IMG/VR virus record: IMGVR_UViG_3300013132_000234
Location: 1 to 25,303 of that record
Direction: 5' to 3' (one strand)
DNA length: 25,303 nt
From: a virus
Each line of letters begins with the position of its first letter. Positions within the stretch are counted from its first letter, which is position 1. Positions 11,905 to 21,735 of the stretch are shown here, piece by piece. The notes below the pieces were generated by a model that saw nothing but the letters and a program-made list of their open reading frames with translations, was not told the DNA's origin and made no database searches. Position numbers and translations under genes: made by a program.

Positions 11905-12332
11905 TGGCTATAAAAATAGGAAACCTTCCTGCTGTTGATCAACAATCTCCTGCTATTGGGATAGGGATAGGTATTCCTTTTTTATCTACTGCTACTTCTG
12001 GTTCAGATTCAATCTTTAGAATAAACTATACGACTGCTGACCAGATAAAGTCTAATATGATTAATTATTTCCTTCATATTAGAGGAGAAAGACCATTAAA
12101 CCCCGACTTTGGGGGTAGATTACATGAATTTTTATTTGAACAAGACTCCTCATTTTCCAATGAAGTTGTTAAAACCTACATTCAAAACGAGATAGTATCC
12201 CTATTCCCAGTTGTGAAACTAAAAGAAGTTAAAGTTATATCCAATTCAGAATACAATATAATCACAATTCAAATATCATATTCTGTCTTTACAAGTTTAA
12301 ACGAATTTATAGAACTTAACATACCCTTATAA
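11904..12332 (+). CDS. 25: Baseplate wedge protein, gp25-like
   Basis: The 142-residue protein belongs to the GPW/gp25 family of contractile tails. The signature lies at 48-78: IKSNMINYFLHIRGERPLNP followed by DFGGRLHEFLFE, including the conserved E-R-P motif (62-64). Gp25 binds the gp6 dimer at the core of the baseplate wedge and nucleates the sheath. The length matches T4 gp25 (132 residues). Residues 1-35 are a Gly/Ile-rich extension. The gene directly precedes the gp6-like gene with TAATG overlap, the expected order for these partners. Confidence 0.92.
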   Translation: MAIKIGNLPAVDQQSPAIGIGIGIPFLSTATSGSDSIFRINYTTADQIKSNMINYFLHIRGERPLNPDFGGRLHEFLFEQDSSFSNEVVKTYIQNEIVSLFPVVKLKEVKVISNSEYNIITIQISYSVFTSLNEFIELNIPL

Positions 12333-14230
12333 TGCCATATGATTTAATAAATAGTAATAATGGGGTTAATAGAGATATTAAATATATTAATAGGGACTTT
12401 TCTGAATTAAGAAATAACCTTATTAATTTTGCTAAAATCTATTTCCCAACTACTGTAACCGATTTCAGCCCATCCTCCCCAGGCACAATGTTCATGGAGA
12501 TGGCTGCCTATGTTGGTGATGTTATGGCTTTTTATACTGATAACCAAATTCAGGAAAACTTTACTCAATACGCTCGACAATTTAATAATTTGTATGATTT
12601 AGCGTATATGATGGGGTATAAACCTAAAGTAACAGGAGTTTCAACTACTGATATTGAGGTATTCCAAATTGTTCCTGCTGTATATGATTCTACTTTAGGC
12701 CAAAATGTTCCCGACTTTAGGTATAGTTTAATTATACCCCAAAACACTTCTATTAATAACTCAACTCTCCTAGGAACTTCATTCCTTACTCAAGATGTCG
12801 TTGACTTTAGCCAATCCAGCTCATTAGACCCCACTATTGTTAGTGTATATGAAATAGAGGGAGAACAGCCAAAATCATTCCTTCTTAAAAAAACTATTAA
12901 AGCTATATCAGCCCAAATAAAAACTACTACATATTCTGTCGGAAATCCGGTTAAATTTGAAACTATAGAAATATCCGATGCCAATATAGTGGGTATATTA
13001 GATATTACAGATAGTGACGGAAAGGAATGGTATGAAGTAGATTATTTAGCCCAAGAAACAATATTTGAATCAGTTAAAAATTCAAATCCTTTCCCTGATC
13101 CTAATGCCCAAGCTGATGCTTCCTCTGCTCCTTACATACTACAATTAAAAAAGGTCCCAAGAAGATTTGTATCAAGATTTATTAATCCCACAACTTTACA
13201 ACTCCAATTTGGAGCCGGAACTACTAATGATGTAGATGAAATTTTAATCCCTAATCCTGATAATGTAGGGTTAGGATTACCTTCTATTCAAAATAAATTA
13301 ACAACTGCTTTTTCTCCTTCTAACTTTTTATTTACTAAAACTTATGGTATTGCCCCTAGTAATACTACCTTAACTATAAGGTACTTAGTAGGAGGAGGGT
13401 TAGGAGCAAACACTCCAGCAGGAACATTAACGAATTTTAATTCTACAGCTGGGGTTAAATTTACTACTAATGATTTAGACCCTGTTTTGGCTCAAACTTC
13501 ATTTAATTCTTTAGCAATCACTAACCCAAATGCCTCATCAGGAGGTAATAGTGGTGATTCTGAGATAGATTTGAGGTATAATTCTTTAGCTAATTATGCT
13601 GCTCAATTAAGGACAGTTACTCAGGAAGATTATTTAGTTAGAGCTTTAAGTATGCCTTCTCTATATGGTTCTATAGCTAAAGCTTATATAGAACCTACTA
13701 AATTGGAAAATTTAGCATTAGGAGAAACTCCTACAAGCTTAGATTTGTATGTTTTAGCATTTGACCAAAATAAAAAATTAACTTTAGCTTCAACTACTCT
13801 AAAACAAAATTTAGCTACTTATCTTTCTCAATATAGGATTATAAATGATTCTATTAGAATTAAAGATGCTTTTATAATCAATATAGGTGTGAACTTTGAT
13901 GTTTTAGTATTACCTAATTTTAACAGCAACGAAGTTTTAGCTCAATGTATAACTGAGTTAAAGAGATATTTTGATGTGAATAATTCTCAAATTAATCAAC
14001 CTATATTCCTAAATGAATTATATTCACTTTTGAATGGTATAAGAGGAGTTCAAAACGTAAAAAATGTTTCTATTATTAACAGAGTAGGAGAAAACTTAGG
14101 ATATTCTAAGTATGCTTATAATATTGAAGGAGCATTGAGTAATAATGTTGTTTATCCTTCTCAAGATCCTTCAATTTTTGAAGTTAAATTTCCTGATGTA
14201 GATATAAAAGGTAGAGTAGTATCAATCTAA
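12332..14230 (+). CDS. 6: Baseplate wedge protein, gp6/baseplate J-like
   Basis: The 632-residue protein is close in length to T4 gp6 (660). Its N-terminus, IKYINRDFSELRNNLINFAK then SPGTMFMEMAAYVGDVMAFY (about 47-66) and YARQFNNLYDLAYMMGYKPK, is the typical gp6/baseplate J start. Middle parts are beta-rich, and residues 420-600 hold the second conserved block (YAAQLRTVTQEDYLVRALSM; INIGVNFDVLVLPNFNSNEV). Gp6 homodimers form the inner ring of the baseplate and change shape during sheath contraction. TAATG overlap with gp25 and a six-base gap to the next gene indicate one late operon. Confidence 0.9.
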   Translation: MPYDLINSNNGVNRDIKYINRDFSELRNNLINFAKIYFPTTVTDFSPSSPGTMFMEMAAYVGDVMAFYTDNQIQENFTQYARQFNNLYDLAYMMGYKPKVTGVSTTDIEVFQIVPAVYDSTLGQNVPDFRYSLIIPQNTSINNSTLLGTSFLTQDVVDFSQSSSLDPTIVSVYEIEGEQPKSFLLKKTIKAISAQIKTTTYSVGNPVKFETIEISDANIVGILDITDSDGKEWYEVDYLAQETIFESVKNSNPFPDPNAQADASSAPYILQLKKVPRRFVSRFINPTTLQLQFGAGTTNDVDEILIPNPDNVGLGLPSIQNKLTTAFSPSNFLFTKTYGIAPSNTTLTIRYLVGGGLGANTPAGTLTNFNSTAGVKFTTNDLDPVLAQTSFNSLAITNPNASSGGNSGDSEIDLRYNSLANYAAQLRTVTQEDYLVRALSMPSLYGSIAKAYIEPTKLENLALGETPTSLDLYVLAFDQNKKLTLASTTLKQNLATYLSQYRIINDSIRIKDAFIINIGVNFDVLVLPNFNSNEVLAQCITELKRYFDVNNSQINQPIFLNELYSLLNGIRGVQNVKNVSIINRVGENLGYSKYAYNIEGALSNNVVYPSQDPSIFEVKFPDVDIKGRVVSI

Positions 14231-14236
14231 AACACT

Positions 14237-15367
14237 ATGGCAATATATAAACTATTCCCCGAAAAAGACGCTACAATATATTCCGGCTATCCTCTTATGA
14301 ATACTGGGTTAGACGAGATTTTAGAAGCTTCTACTTTTTATAATACTAATAGTCCTGAAGTAAGTAGATATCTTATTAAATTTTCTCAAAATGAAATAAA
14401 CGATTTATTTACAAATTACATTACTACCTTACCCTACCAAGTTAACCTAAGAAACTATGTAGCTAATGTAACAGGATTAAACACTGATACTACACTTGAA
14501 GTATACCCAATTTCAGGTGCTTGGAATATGGGAACTGGTCGATATGCCAATTCACCTCAAGTAACTAATGGCGTATCTTGGAAATACCAAACCTTATCTG
14601 GCTCAGGAGAATGGCCAACTACATTTACCGCTTACGTTACAGCATCTTACCCTTCTACTAATTCTGGAGGAGGAGTATGGTATACTGGGTCTGCTTTAGG
14701 GTTAGTCATAACAGCTTCCCAAACTTTTAGTTATTCAAGTGATAAGGACTTAAATGTTAATGTAACTAATATAGTTAGAAATTGGTATAGTTCTTCCCAA
14801 AATTTAGGTGGGTTTAACAATGATGGTTTTATTGTTAAACAATCCAAGTCAAGTGAGTTTGTAGCAAGCCAAGATTATGTTACTACTATTAAGTATTTTT
14901 CTATAGATACTCATACTATATACCCACCTTGCCTTGAATTTAGATGGAGAGATTATGAATTTAACACGGGGTCCTCAACAAATACTATAATTAATACTTC
15001 AAGATTAGTAGCTACGTTAGGAGATAATGGGGGGTATTATAGGTTAGGCAGCATTGAAAAGTTCCGTGTCAATTGCCGCCCTCAATTCCCAGCTCGAACA
15101 TTCCAAACTGCTTCTTCTTACATAACAAATTACTATTTACCCACATCATCCTACTACGCTATAAAAGATTTAGATACGAATGAATTTGTTATAGATTTTG
15201 ATACAAATTATACCCAACTAAGTGCTGATAGTGAAAGTAGTTATTTTACTTTATACATGAATGGTTTAGAACCCGAAAGATACTATCAGGTTCTTATTAA
15301 AACCATAATAGGAGGAGAAACATTAATTTTGGATGATAATTATTATTTTAAAGTAATTAACGGATGA
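14237..15367 (+). CDS. Baseplate-region structural protein, DNRLRE/CBM96-like N-terminus (376 aa)
   Basis: The first half begins MAIYKLFPEKDATIYSGYPL, then NTGLDEILEAS and RYLIKFSQNEI (about 22-55), a pattern resembling DNRLRE/CBM96-type beta-sandwich domains (an Asp-Ala-Thr strand, a turn with N-x-G, then a strand ending RxLIKF). The middle has many Gly/Ser/Thr and aromatic residues (NSGGGVWYTGSALGLVITAS), and residues 235-376 are a second beta-rich part with YPPCLEFRWRDYEF. The position directly after gp6 makes a peripheral baseplate or tail-pin protein likely. The domain match is by eye and moderate. It overlaps the next gene by four bases (ATGA). Confidence 0.75.
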   Translation: MAIYKLFPEKDATIYSGYPLMNTGLDEILEASTFYNTNSPEVSRYLIKFSQNEINDLFTNYITTLPYQVNLRNYVANVTGLNTDTTLEVYPISGAWNMGTGRYANSPQVTNGVSWKYQTLSGSGEWPTTFTAYVTASYPSTNSGGGVWYTGSALGLVITASQTFSYSSDKDLNVNVTNIVRNWYSSSQNLGGFNNDGFIVKQSKSSEFVASQDYVTTIKYFSIDTHTIYPPCLEFRWRDYEFNTGSSTNTIINTSRLVATLGDNGGYYRLGSIEKFRVNCRPQFPARTFQTASSYITNYYLPTSSYYAIKDLDTNEFVIDFDTNYTQLSADSESSYFTLYMNGLEPERYYQVLIKTIIGGETLILDDNYYFKVING

Positions 15368-15717
15368 TAGACTCTGGTAGTAAATTAGATTTAGTAAAAA
15401 AGCTTTATGATAAAGAAGCTTATTTAAATACTATTGACACTCAATTTACTGAGCTAGTCTCTATTTCTCCTGAACCTGAACCCGAGGTTAGTGTAGATAA
15501 ATTTTTTCAACAATATAATGATTTATTTTATGATATTCCTAAATTTGGAGAATTAAATTCTCACGAATATCTCATAAAACAAAGTACAGATTATGTAGGT
15601 TCTACAATACTAACTGATGATATACAAGCTTTATTGGATGAAATAACATCACTTCGTGAAGAAAACTTGGAGCTTCAAAGAAATATTATAGACTTAACGA
15701 CCAATACTAATTCTTGA
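15364..15717 (+). CDS. Hypothetical protein with C-terminal coiled coil (117 aa)
   Basis: This 117-residue acidic protein begins MIDSGSKLDLVKKLYDKEAY. It has a Pro/Glu linker (SPEPEPEVS, about 35-43), a helical centre (VDKFFQQYNDLFYDIPKFGE) and a C-terminal heptad helix (DIQALLDEITSLREENLELQ, about 86-105). No family is assigned. It sits between two baseplate genes, overlapping the upstream one by four bases with two bases to the next start, so it is likely a small wedge-associated or assembly protein. Confidence 0.75.
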   Translation: MIDSGSKLDLVKKLYDKEAYLNTIDTQFTELVSISPEPEPEVSVDKFFQQYNDLFYDIPKFGELNSHEYLIKQSTDYVGSTILTDDIQALLDEITSLREENLELQRNIIDLTTNTNS

Positions 15718-15719
15718 TT

Positions 15720-18700
15720 ATGGTTAATATAACACCTTTATTTTCAACGTCCGACTCAATACATCAAGAATACACCTCAGAACAAGAGGTGCTAATACCT
15801 TCTATACTATCTTCTTCCCTTTTTAATCCCGAAACGGATTATGTAGTATTTTCATTAGAAAATATTAATGGTGATCTTTTATATACTACTAAAAACGCTC
15901 GCTATGTAGTTAGAGATGTCCCTAATACTATAACCAAAAAATCTACCCCAGAAATTATAACTTTTCCTTTAGAGGACATTAAAAATTCTGAGTATAGTGA
16001 AGGAGAATATAATGTATTTTATAATTTCTATAGAACTGCTTTAGAGTCAGACGTCTATTCCTTTTTTATTAAAGAAATATCCCCTAACCGAACCGAAGTT
16101 AGATTATCAGTTAATAATGTAGAAAATACAAAAATTCAAACATTATTTAATGAGTTTAAAACTTTATTAGATAGTGGGACCCACTTTAAAGATTTTTATT
16201 TAAATATTGGAGATTATTATTACATAGCAGTTAACACTCAGTTAGATACTACTGCTTCTCCTTATACTATTTTATTTAAAACTTACCAACCTCTTCCACC
16301 AGATGTTAATGTAAATTCTCAAGTTCAAGTTGTATTTGAAACAGCCGAAACTTATGGATTTAATGTTAGTATACCCATTACTCCTATTACTTTTGATGAA
16401 GAGGTAGAATATATAAAAGGACCTAATTTTAATTTGGGTATTATTGATGAAGTTAATAACTCAACATTTGAACAAAGTTATAGTTCATTAGTTGAAACCC
16501 CCTTAACTTCATCATATAATCAAATCCAAAATCTCCTTACTCAAAAAGGAGTTACAATAGATACTGACTATACAGATTTCTCTAATTTTATCCATTTCAG
16601 TTCAGCCCAACAAAGACTACTTAATTTTTATTATAAAGTAAGCCTTATTGAAAGTTATAATAATGATATTACTACTTTATTAACTATAACGGGCTCTACT
16701 TCATCCTCTATAGCAGTTACTTCAAGCATCCAAAGTATCCAAAACCAAATTACAGACTTAATAAAAGGTTTTGATGGTTATGAAAATTTCCTTTACTATA
16801 CTTCGGGAACTTATGCTTACCCTAAGTCTAATTCTACCCAACCTTATACTTTATATTCTACAGGTAGTAATGAAGTTTTAACTTGGATTGGGAGCACAAA
16901 TGAATACTCCGGAGTTTATGGAGGGATGATTCTATCAGCTTCTATTTTTGATAGCCAAAACCAAGATTATCTATACAATTCAGTCCCTAAATACATAAAA
17001 GAAGACCCCATAAATGCTGGGTATGAGCTTTTTATAAGTATGGTAGGTCAACATTTTGATAATCTTTACATTTATATAGATGCTATAACTGATAGATATG
17101 ATGCTGATAATAGAGTAAATTATGGTATTCCTAAAGAATTAGTAGCAGATGCTCTAAAATCTATGGGTATAAAATTATACCAAAATAATTTCTCATCAGA
17201 TGATTTATATGCTGCTTTTTTAGGTATTAATGGATCTGGTAATTTCTTACCTCCAACTGGCTCTGAAGTAATAACTAATTATGTTACTGCTTCAAATGAT
17301 CCTATCCCTTTAAATAATTTAAATTTAGAAACATATAAGCGTTTATATCATAACTTACCTTATATACTTAAGAAAAAAGGCACAATTGAAGGATTAAGAG
17401 CTCTAATTACTTGTTTTGGCATTCCTGATACTATATTAAGGATATCTGAGTTTGGAGGTAAAGATAAGGATAATTCTAATGATTGGGATTATTTCCAAAA
17501 TAAATTTAATTATGCTTTATATAATAGCGGATCTACTACAACTAGTAGAATAGTAGGAGATTGGCCTCTCAACCCATTGTGGGGTAGTTTAGGATCTATG
17601 CCTGGGTCTTTGGTTTTGAGATTTAAACCCTCTTCTCTCCCCACCTCAGAAAACCATTCCTTGTTATTTACAATATGGGATAGTAATATAACTCAAAATA
17701 GAGGTTACATAACACTTAGCTATACGGGGTCCTCATTATCTAGTGGGTCCTATTCAGGATCTATACCTTCTTCCTCTAAAGATTATGCCACTTTAAAATA
17801 TTGGAACGGGACTAGTGAACTTATGTCTGTGGATGCCCCATTCTATAATGATAATTGGTGGTCTATTTTAATAAATAGAACCACTACAGATATGAACTTG
17901 TATATAGCTGAAAAAATATACACAGGTAATGATGGATTTAAAATTGGGTACACTGCTTCAGATACACACACTGGGGCTATAACTACAGGTTGGGCGGGGG
18001 GGGCTATATTTTATCTTCCTAGTAGTGGATCTAGCGGAATAACTTTAGGGGGTAAATCATATTATGGATTAACTGGGTCCTTCCAAGAATTAAGATTATA
18101 CGCTAATGCTTTATCAGAAAATTCATTCCATGATTTTGTGATGAATCCTTATTCTATAGAAACCCTTAATTATTCGTCTTCTGCTAATTATTTAGCTTTT
18201 AGAGCACCATTGGGTTCAGACTTAATAACAACTACGGGCACTAGAACATCTATTCATCCTAAAATAACAGGATCATTTATTACTAATTCTTTTGCTGCTA
18301 CTAGTACTTATACTATTGGAACCAATTTAACATTTGCCCCCCAAACAGAATTTATATACTATGACCAGCCTGCTGTTGGTATTCGCAATAGAATTTCCGA
18401 AAAAATACGAATAGAAGACAACATCATACCCTCCGGTGATACACTTACCCCATACAGAAGTCTCCAACAAAGATACCCTCAAAGTGAAAGTTATACTCGA
18501 GATGTAAATTATGTTGAAGTAGCTTTTTCACCTCAAAATGAAATTAATGACGACATTAATTCATCAATGGGTTATTTTAATATTGGAGAATACATTGGAG
18601 ATCCTCGCCAAATATCAGAATCAACATACACATACCCTGATTTAGACAAATTACGTGATTCTTATTTTGACAAATATTTTAAAAACTACAATTGGAATGA

Positions 18701-19277
18701 TTACATAAGGCTTATCAAATATTTTGATAATTCTTTATTTAAAATGATTAAAGACTTTACTCCTGCTAGAAGTGGATTAGCTACAGGGGTAGTCATTAAA
18801 CAACATTTACTTGAAAGAAATAGACAAAGACCAGCACAAGTTGAAATTTCTCAACATGATTATAGTGGGTCTATAGAATCTGGTTTTGTAAGTGGGGGTA
18901 GTGGTGGAGTTTATGATGATTTAAACTTAGTTTCCCCCCAAGTAACCCAAAGTTGGACTTATGAAGTAGACACTCAATATGGACCCCAAATTATAACTCA
19001 ATCTACAGAAGATGAATTTTATAATGGTGAATTAAAAGGAACAGAATATGAAGTTACTAATGGGGAATTAAATGATTGGAATACTTCAAAATATTCTTCT
19101 ACTTTAGAAATTAATTACACAACTTATCTTTACAATTCATCTACTAGCTCTCTTGAAGTATTTAATAATATAGCTACTTCACCAAATGCTGGTGAGATAT
19201 ATTTATGGTATGATACAGGTAGCACCACTAATACTGGACAAGGTCTTCCTCCCCCCTCAATGTTTCAACCTGGTTAA
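15720..19277 (+). CDS. Large tail-I-like baseplate protein with LamG-like lectin domain (1185 aa)
   Basis: I choose ATG 15720; a TTG at 15714 would add two residues. Residues 1-400 are beta-rich. About 420-580 resemble phage tail protein I: PKYIKEDPINAGYELFISMV, FDNLYIYIDAITDRYDADNR, and the strong YKRLYHNLPYILKKKGTIEG with LRALITCFGIP (about 540-575). About 610-815 look like a concanavalin/LamG jelly roll (SLVLRFKPSSLP; NDNWWSILINRTTTDMNLYI; GSFQELRLYANALSENSFHD). About 975-1053 hold a further conserved-looking block (LIKYFDNSLFKMIKDFTPAR). The protein may join baseplate wedge to peripheral fibres and carry a sugar-binding module that touches the host surface; the binding role is inference. 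A G8 tract lies at 17996-18003 within the lectin-like part. Confidence 0.82.
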   Translation: MVNITPLFSTSDSIHQEYTSEQEVLIPSILSSSLFNPETDYVVFSLENINGDLLYTTKNARYVVRDVPNTITKKSTPEIITFPLEDIKNSEYSEGEYNVFYNFYRTALESDVYSFFIKEISPNRTEVRLSVNNVENTKIQTLFNEFKTLLDSGTHFKDFYLNIGDYYYIAVNTQLDTTASPYTILFKTYQPLPPDVNVNSQVQVVFETAETYGFNVSIPITPITFDEEVEYIKGPNFNLGIIDEVNNSTFEQSYSSLVETPLTSSYNQIQNLLTQKGVTIDTDYTDFSNFIHFSSAQQRLLNFYYKVSLIESYNNDITTLLTITGSTSSSIAVTSSIQSIQNQITDLIKGFDGYENFLYYTSGTYAYPKSNSTQPYTLYSTGSNEVLTWIGSTNEYSGVYGGMILSASIFDSQNQDYLYNSVPKYIKEDPINAGYELFISMVGQHFDNLYIYIDAITDRYDADNRVNYGIPKELVADALKSMGIKLYQNNFSSDDLYAAFLGINGSGNFLPPTGSEVITNYVTASNDPIPLNNLNLETYKRLYHNLPYILKKKGTIEGLRALITCFGIPDTILRISEFGGKDKDNSNDWDYFQNKFNYALYNSGSTTTSRIVGDWPLNPLWGSLGSMPGSLVLRFKPSSLPTSENHSLLFTIWDSNITQNRGYITLSYTGSSLSSGSYSGSIPSSSKDYATLKYWNGTSELMSVDAPFYNDNWWSILINRTTTDMNLYIAEKIYTGNDGFKIGYTASDTHTGAITTGWAGGAIFYLPSSGSSGITLGGKSYYGLTGSFQELRLYANALSENSFHDFVMNPYSIETLNYSSSANYLAFRAPLGSDLITTTGTRTSIHPKITGSFITNSFAATSTYTIGTNLTFAPQTEFIYYDQPAVGIRNRISEKIRIEDNIIPSGDTLTPYRSLQQRYPQSESYTRDVNYVEVAFSPQNEINDDINSSMGYFNIGEYIGDPRQISESTYTYPDLDKLRDSYFDKYFKNYNWNDYIRLIKYFDNSLFKMIKDFTPARSGLATGVVIKQHLLERNRQRPAQVEISQHDYSGSIESGFVSGGSGGVYDDLNLVSPQVTQSWTYEVDTQYGPQIITQSTEDEFYNGELKGTEYEVTNGELNDWNTSKYSSTLEINYTTYLYNSSTSSLEVFNNIATSPNAGEIYLWYDTGSTTNTGQGLPPPSMFQPG

Positions 19278-19289
19278 TAATATATAAAA

Positions 19290-20291
19290 ATGTCTGAAGT
19301 AACAAAAGGAGTAAAGTATTTAAAAATAAATCGCTTAGATGCTGATGGGGAAGATTATGGATCTAGAATACAAAATGCTGATAATATCAGAATCAATTTT
19401 AATGATGTTGGCCCAGTTCAATATAATATATTAACTATCCAACCACAATCTGATTATTATTTGTTGGGAGTTATAAATCAGCCTGTTACATCTTCAAATC
19501 CTGGGAAGTTTGGTTTTAGCTTATATGCTAGTAGATCATATAACACTTCAGATGTTACTAATATCCCTTCATGGAAGACTTCTATCTCAGACCAATATTT
19601 TTTTGGATTAGGTACAGTTGAAACAGCTGGAGGAGATGCTACTGATTATTGGATCGCTGGGGATGTTAATGCTAGATCAAGCAGCTATGAATTCAGAGCT
19701 ACCCCTAATGAAAATCTTAGATTACTATTTACTTGTTCCATTATAAATGGTAACACCTCCCAAGCTCAATTCCAAGCTTCAGCTTGGTTTTTTAACTCAA
19801 ATAATCAACTTATAGATGCTTCTAACACTTTCTTCATAGACACAATCCTAGGATCTTCTACAAAGACTATGTCAGGTTCTATAACTCTTTCATCAAGTTT
19901 ACTTAATTTAGCTCTGGATGGTAATGTAGTAAGAATCGTTGGGAGGAATGCTGGTAATTTAGGCCCTATGACAGCTTCATTTGCTAGATTCGAAGTTATG
20001 TCTATACCCATTTCAACCCCATCCTCTTCCCTCCTCAATATATCTCCAGACATTGTCAATTTTGCAAACTCAGATGATAATGCTTTATTTAGTAATGTTG
20101 ACATCCCTCAATATTCTTCTATCTACCAGGATATAGATTATTCAACCGGGTTAATTCCTACTAATTTTAACCTTTTAGTTAGTGGCAATGCTAGTTATGC
20201 TTTTGTCCAAGACTCAAACTATACAGCAACTGGGTGGGTTAATAGTAGGTATAATGGAAGTAGAGTTTCATCAATAGATTTTAATATATAA
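19290..20291 (+). CDS. Tail/baseplate structural protein (333 aa)
   Basis: The 333-residue protein begins MSEVTKGVKYLKINRLDADG, then DNIRINFNDVGPVQYNIL. The remainder is a Ser/Thr/Asn-rich beta structure without Cys clusters or enzyme motifs: YYLLGVINQPVTSSNPGKFG, SSSYEFRATPNENLRLLFTC, and TKTMSGSITLSSSLLNLALD. Residues of about 120-240 read like one jelly-roll or carbohydrate-binding-like domain (strands of alternating hydrophobics; WFFNSNNQLID). I cannot name a family with confidence. It stands 12 bases after the tail-I-like gene and six before the next, inside the late operon; an adaptor or fibre-proximal role is likely. Confidence 0.75.
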   Translation: MSEVTKGVKYLKINRLDADGEDYGSRIQNADNIRINFNDVGPVQYNILTIQPQSDYYLLGVINQPVTSSNPGKFGFSLYASRSYNTSDVTNIPSWKTSISDQYFFGLGTVETAGGDATDYWIAGDVNARSSSYEFRATPNENLRLLFTCSIINGNTSQAQFQASAWFFNSNNQLIDASNTFFIDTILGSSTKTMSGSITLSSSLLNLALDGNVVRIVGRNAGNLGPMTASFARFEVMSIPISTPSSSLLNISPDIVNFANSDDNALFSNVDIPQYSSIYQDIDYSTGLIPTNFNLLVSGNASYAFVQDSNYTATGWVNSRYNGSRVSSIDFNI

Positions 20292-20297
20292 ATAATT

Positions 20298-21701
20298 ATG
20301 GGATTATCACCATCAACACAAATTTTATTACAAGAATTAGAACAAGAAGAACTTCGTTTAGGCTCTATTAATGGAGTTTTGGGTGGACTTCCTGTTGCGG
20401 AACAAACTCAAGATTACTTTCTAGTTTTTAAAGGAGTGGGAGGAACAGGACCTGAAATAATAGATAACACGGCCTATTTTATTCAATATGTAGTAGATTC
20501 TGATGGTAATATATTTAAACCATCACAAGGTTCTATAGCAAGATTAAATGTGCTCCAAAATTTTCCAACTGGGAAATTAGCCACTGTGCGAATAGACAAT
20601 GCTTCGGGTATTAATACTCAATTAGATGGTGATCATATTGTAACTGGGATAGGAACACAACAACCTCTTTTATATACTCAGTATGGTATCCCATCTTCAA
20701 GTTATACTCAGTCTATAGGTTTTTTAACGCCCGGTGGTGCTCCTGCGGGTACTGTAGCTGAAGTTCCTGATATTTTAGGGGGCATGATTAAAAATAGTTT
20801 TACTTTTAATAGTAGTTCTTTAACTGCTATTACTGATTATACCTCAACATTATTATCCCCCCTTGAAGGAGCCAACATTAACTTACCAGGGGGGCAATAT
20901 ATCATTACTAACTCAGCTATAGAAAATATTAATCAAATTAATATTAAAACTTCATATGTTATATCTAATTTAGGTAGTACTCAAAGAGAAGTTATAATTC
21001 GAATTGTAAAAGATTTAGTTGAATGGGAAGATAACTTTACAATCAAACCTGGGCAATTCCTTTCCAGAACTCTAAATGTTTCCTATACCCCTGACTATGT
21101 AGGTACATATGATATTCTTAATATTAAGGTTTACGCTTCTGCCCCTATATATTTCCAATCCCTTAAACTTGAAGTCCCAAGCACAAACCCAATGCCCCCT
21201 GCTAGAACCCAAACTACTTTTTGGTCAACAGGAAGTCATACAGATGTAACTTGGCTAACTGCTTCTAGTTATCTTTCTAATAATTATGGAAACATCCAAG
21301 ATTCAGATAGTTTTCCTCAAGCTATAAGTTTTAATTTTTCTCCTATTAAAACTCAATTTATACCTCAACCCGGAGATAGAATAAGGTTTGAATATAATCC
21401 CCAAAAAGATTATATTATATATGAAGTGATTTCACCTGATGAAGATAGTGATGGATTATTAAAATTAAAACTAAATAACATTATATCACCTAACACCATA
21501 CTAGATAATTTTGTTTTACATAGAGTAGACAATTCTATTCTTAAATATATGATATTAGACGTCCCCAAAGACCCTGTAATAGATAATCCTGAAAATCCAT
21601 TTACAGGACTAATTTTACCTAAATATCCATCTGAAAAGCTTAAGAACAATTTAGAAAATATTGTACTTAAACTAAAGGAAGCTGGCGTAATACAAAATTA
21701 A
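20298..21701 (+). CDS. Tail/fibre structural protein (467 aa)
   Basis: The 467-residue protein begins with a helix (MGLSPSTQILLQELEQEELR) and then has several beta-rich parts: DYFLVFKGVGGTGPEIIDNT, AYFIQYVVDSDGNIFKPSQG (about 61-80), SYVISNLGSTQREVIIRIVK and FNFSPIKTQFIPQPGDRIRF. The last 60 residues are more polar and end in a helix (SEKLKNNLENIVLKLKEAGV), which resembles an oligomerisation end. No enzyme or binding motif is seen. Its position between proximal baseplate and distal paralogous proteins suggests a fibre or connector protein. The start is six bases after the previous stop. Confidence 0.75.
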   Translation: MGLSPSTQILLQELEQEELRLGSINGVLGGLPVAEQTQDYFLVFKGVGGTGPEIIDNTAYFIQYVVDSDGNIFKPSQGSIARLNVLQNFPTGKLATVRIDNASGINTQLDGDHIVTGIGTQQPLLYTQYGIPSSSYTQSIGFLTPGGAPAGTVAEVPDILGGMIKNSFTFNSSSLTAITDYTSTLLSPLEGANINLPGGQYIITNSAIENINQINIKTSYVISNLGSTQREVIIRIVKDLVEWEDNFTIKPGQFLSRTLNVSYTPDYVGTYDILNIKVYASAPIYFQSLKLEVPSTNPMPPARTQTTFWSTGSHTDVTWLTASSYLSNNYGNIQDSDSFPQAISFNFSPIKTQFIPQPGDRIRFEYNPQKDYIIYEVISPDEDSDGLLKLKLNNIISPNTILDNFVLHRVDNSILKYMILDVPKDPVIDNPENPFTGLILPKYPSEKLKNNLENIVLKLKEAGVIQN

Positions 21702-21709
21702 ATTTTAAC

Positions 21710-21719
21710 ATATTTATTA
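21710..21719 (+). promoter_or_regulatory. Late-type promoter element ATATTTATTA
   Basis: ATATTTATTA lies in the 34-base gap before ATG 21736, with 16 bases between. It suggests a separate late transcript for the distal tail genes. Confidence 0.5.
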
Positions 21720-21735
21720 CATATAAATTAAAATA

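Noticed and set aside
20287-20294. TATAAATA, identical to the T4 late box
   Set aside because: A single copy, partly formed by the stop codon of the preceding gene; the repeated element in this window is ATATTTATWA instead.
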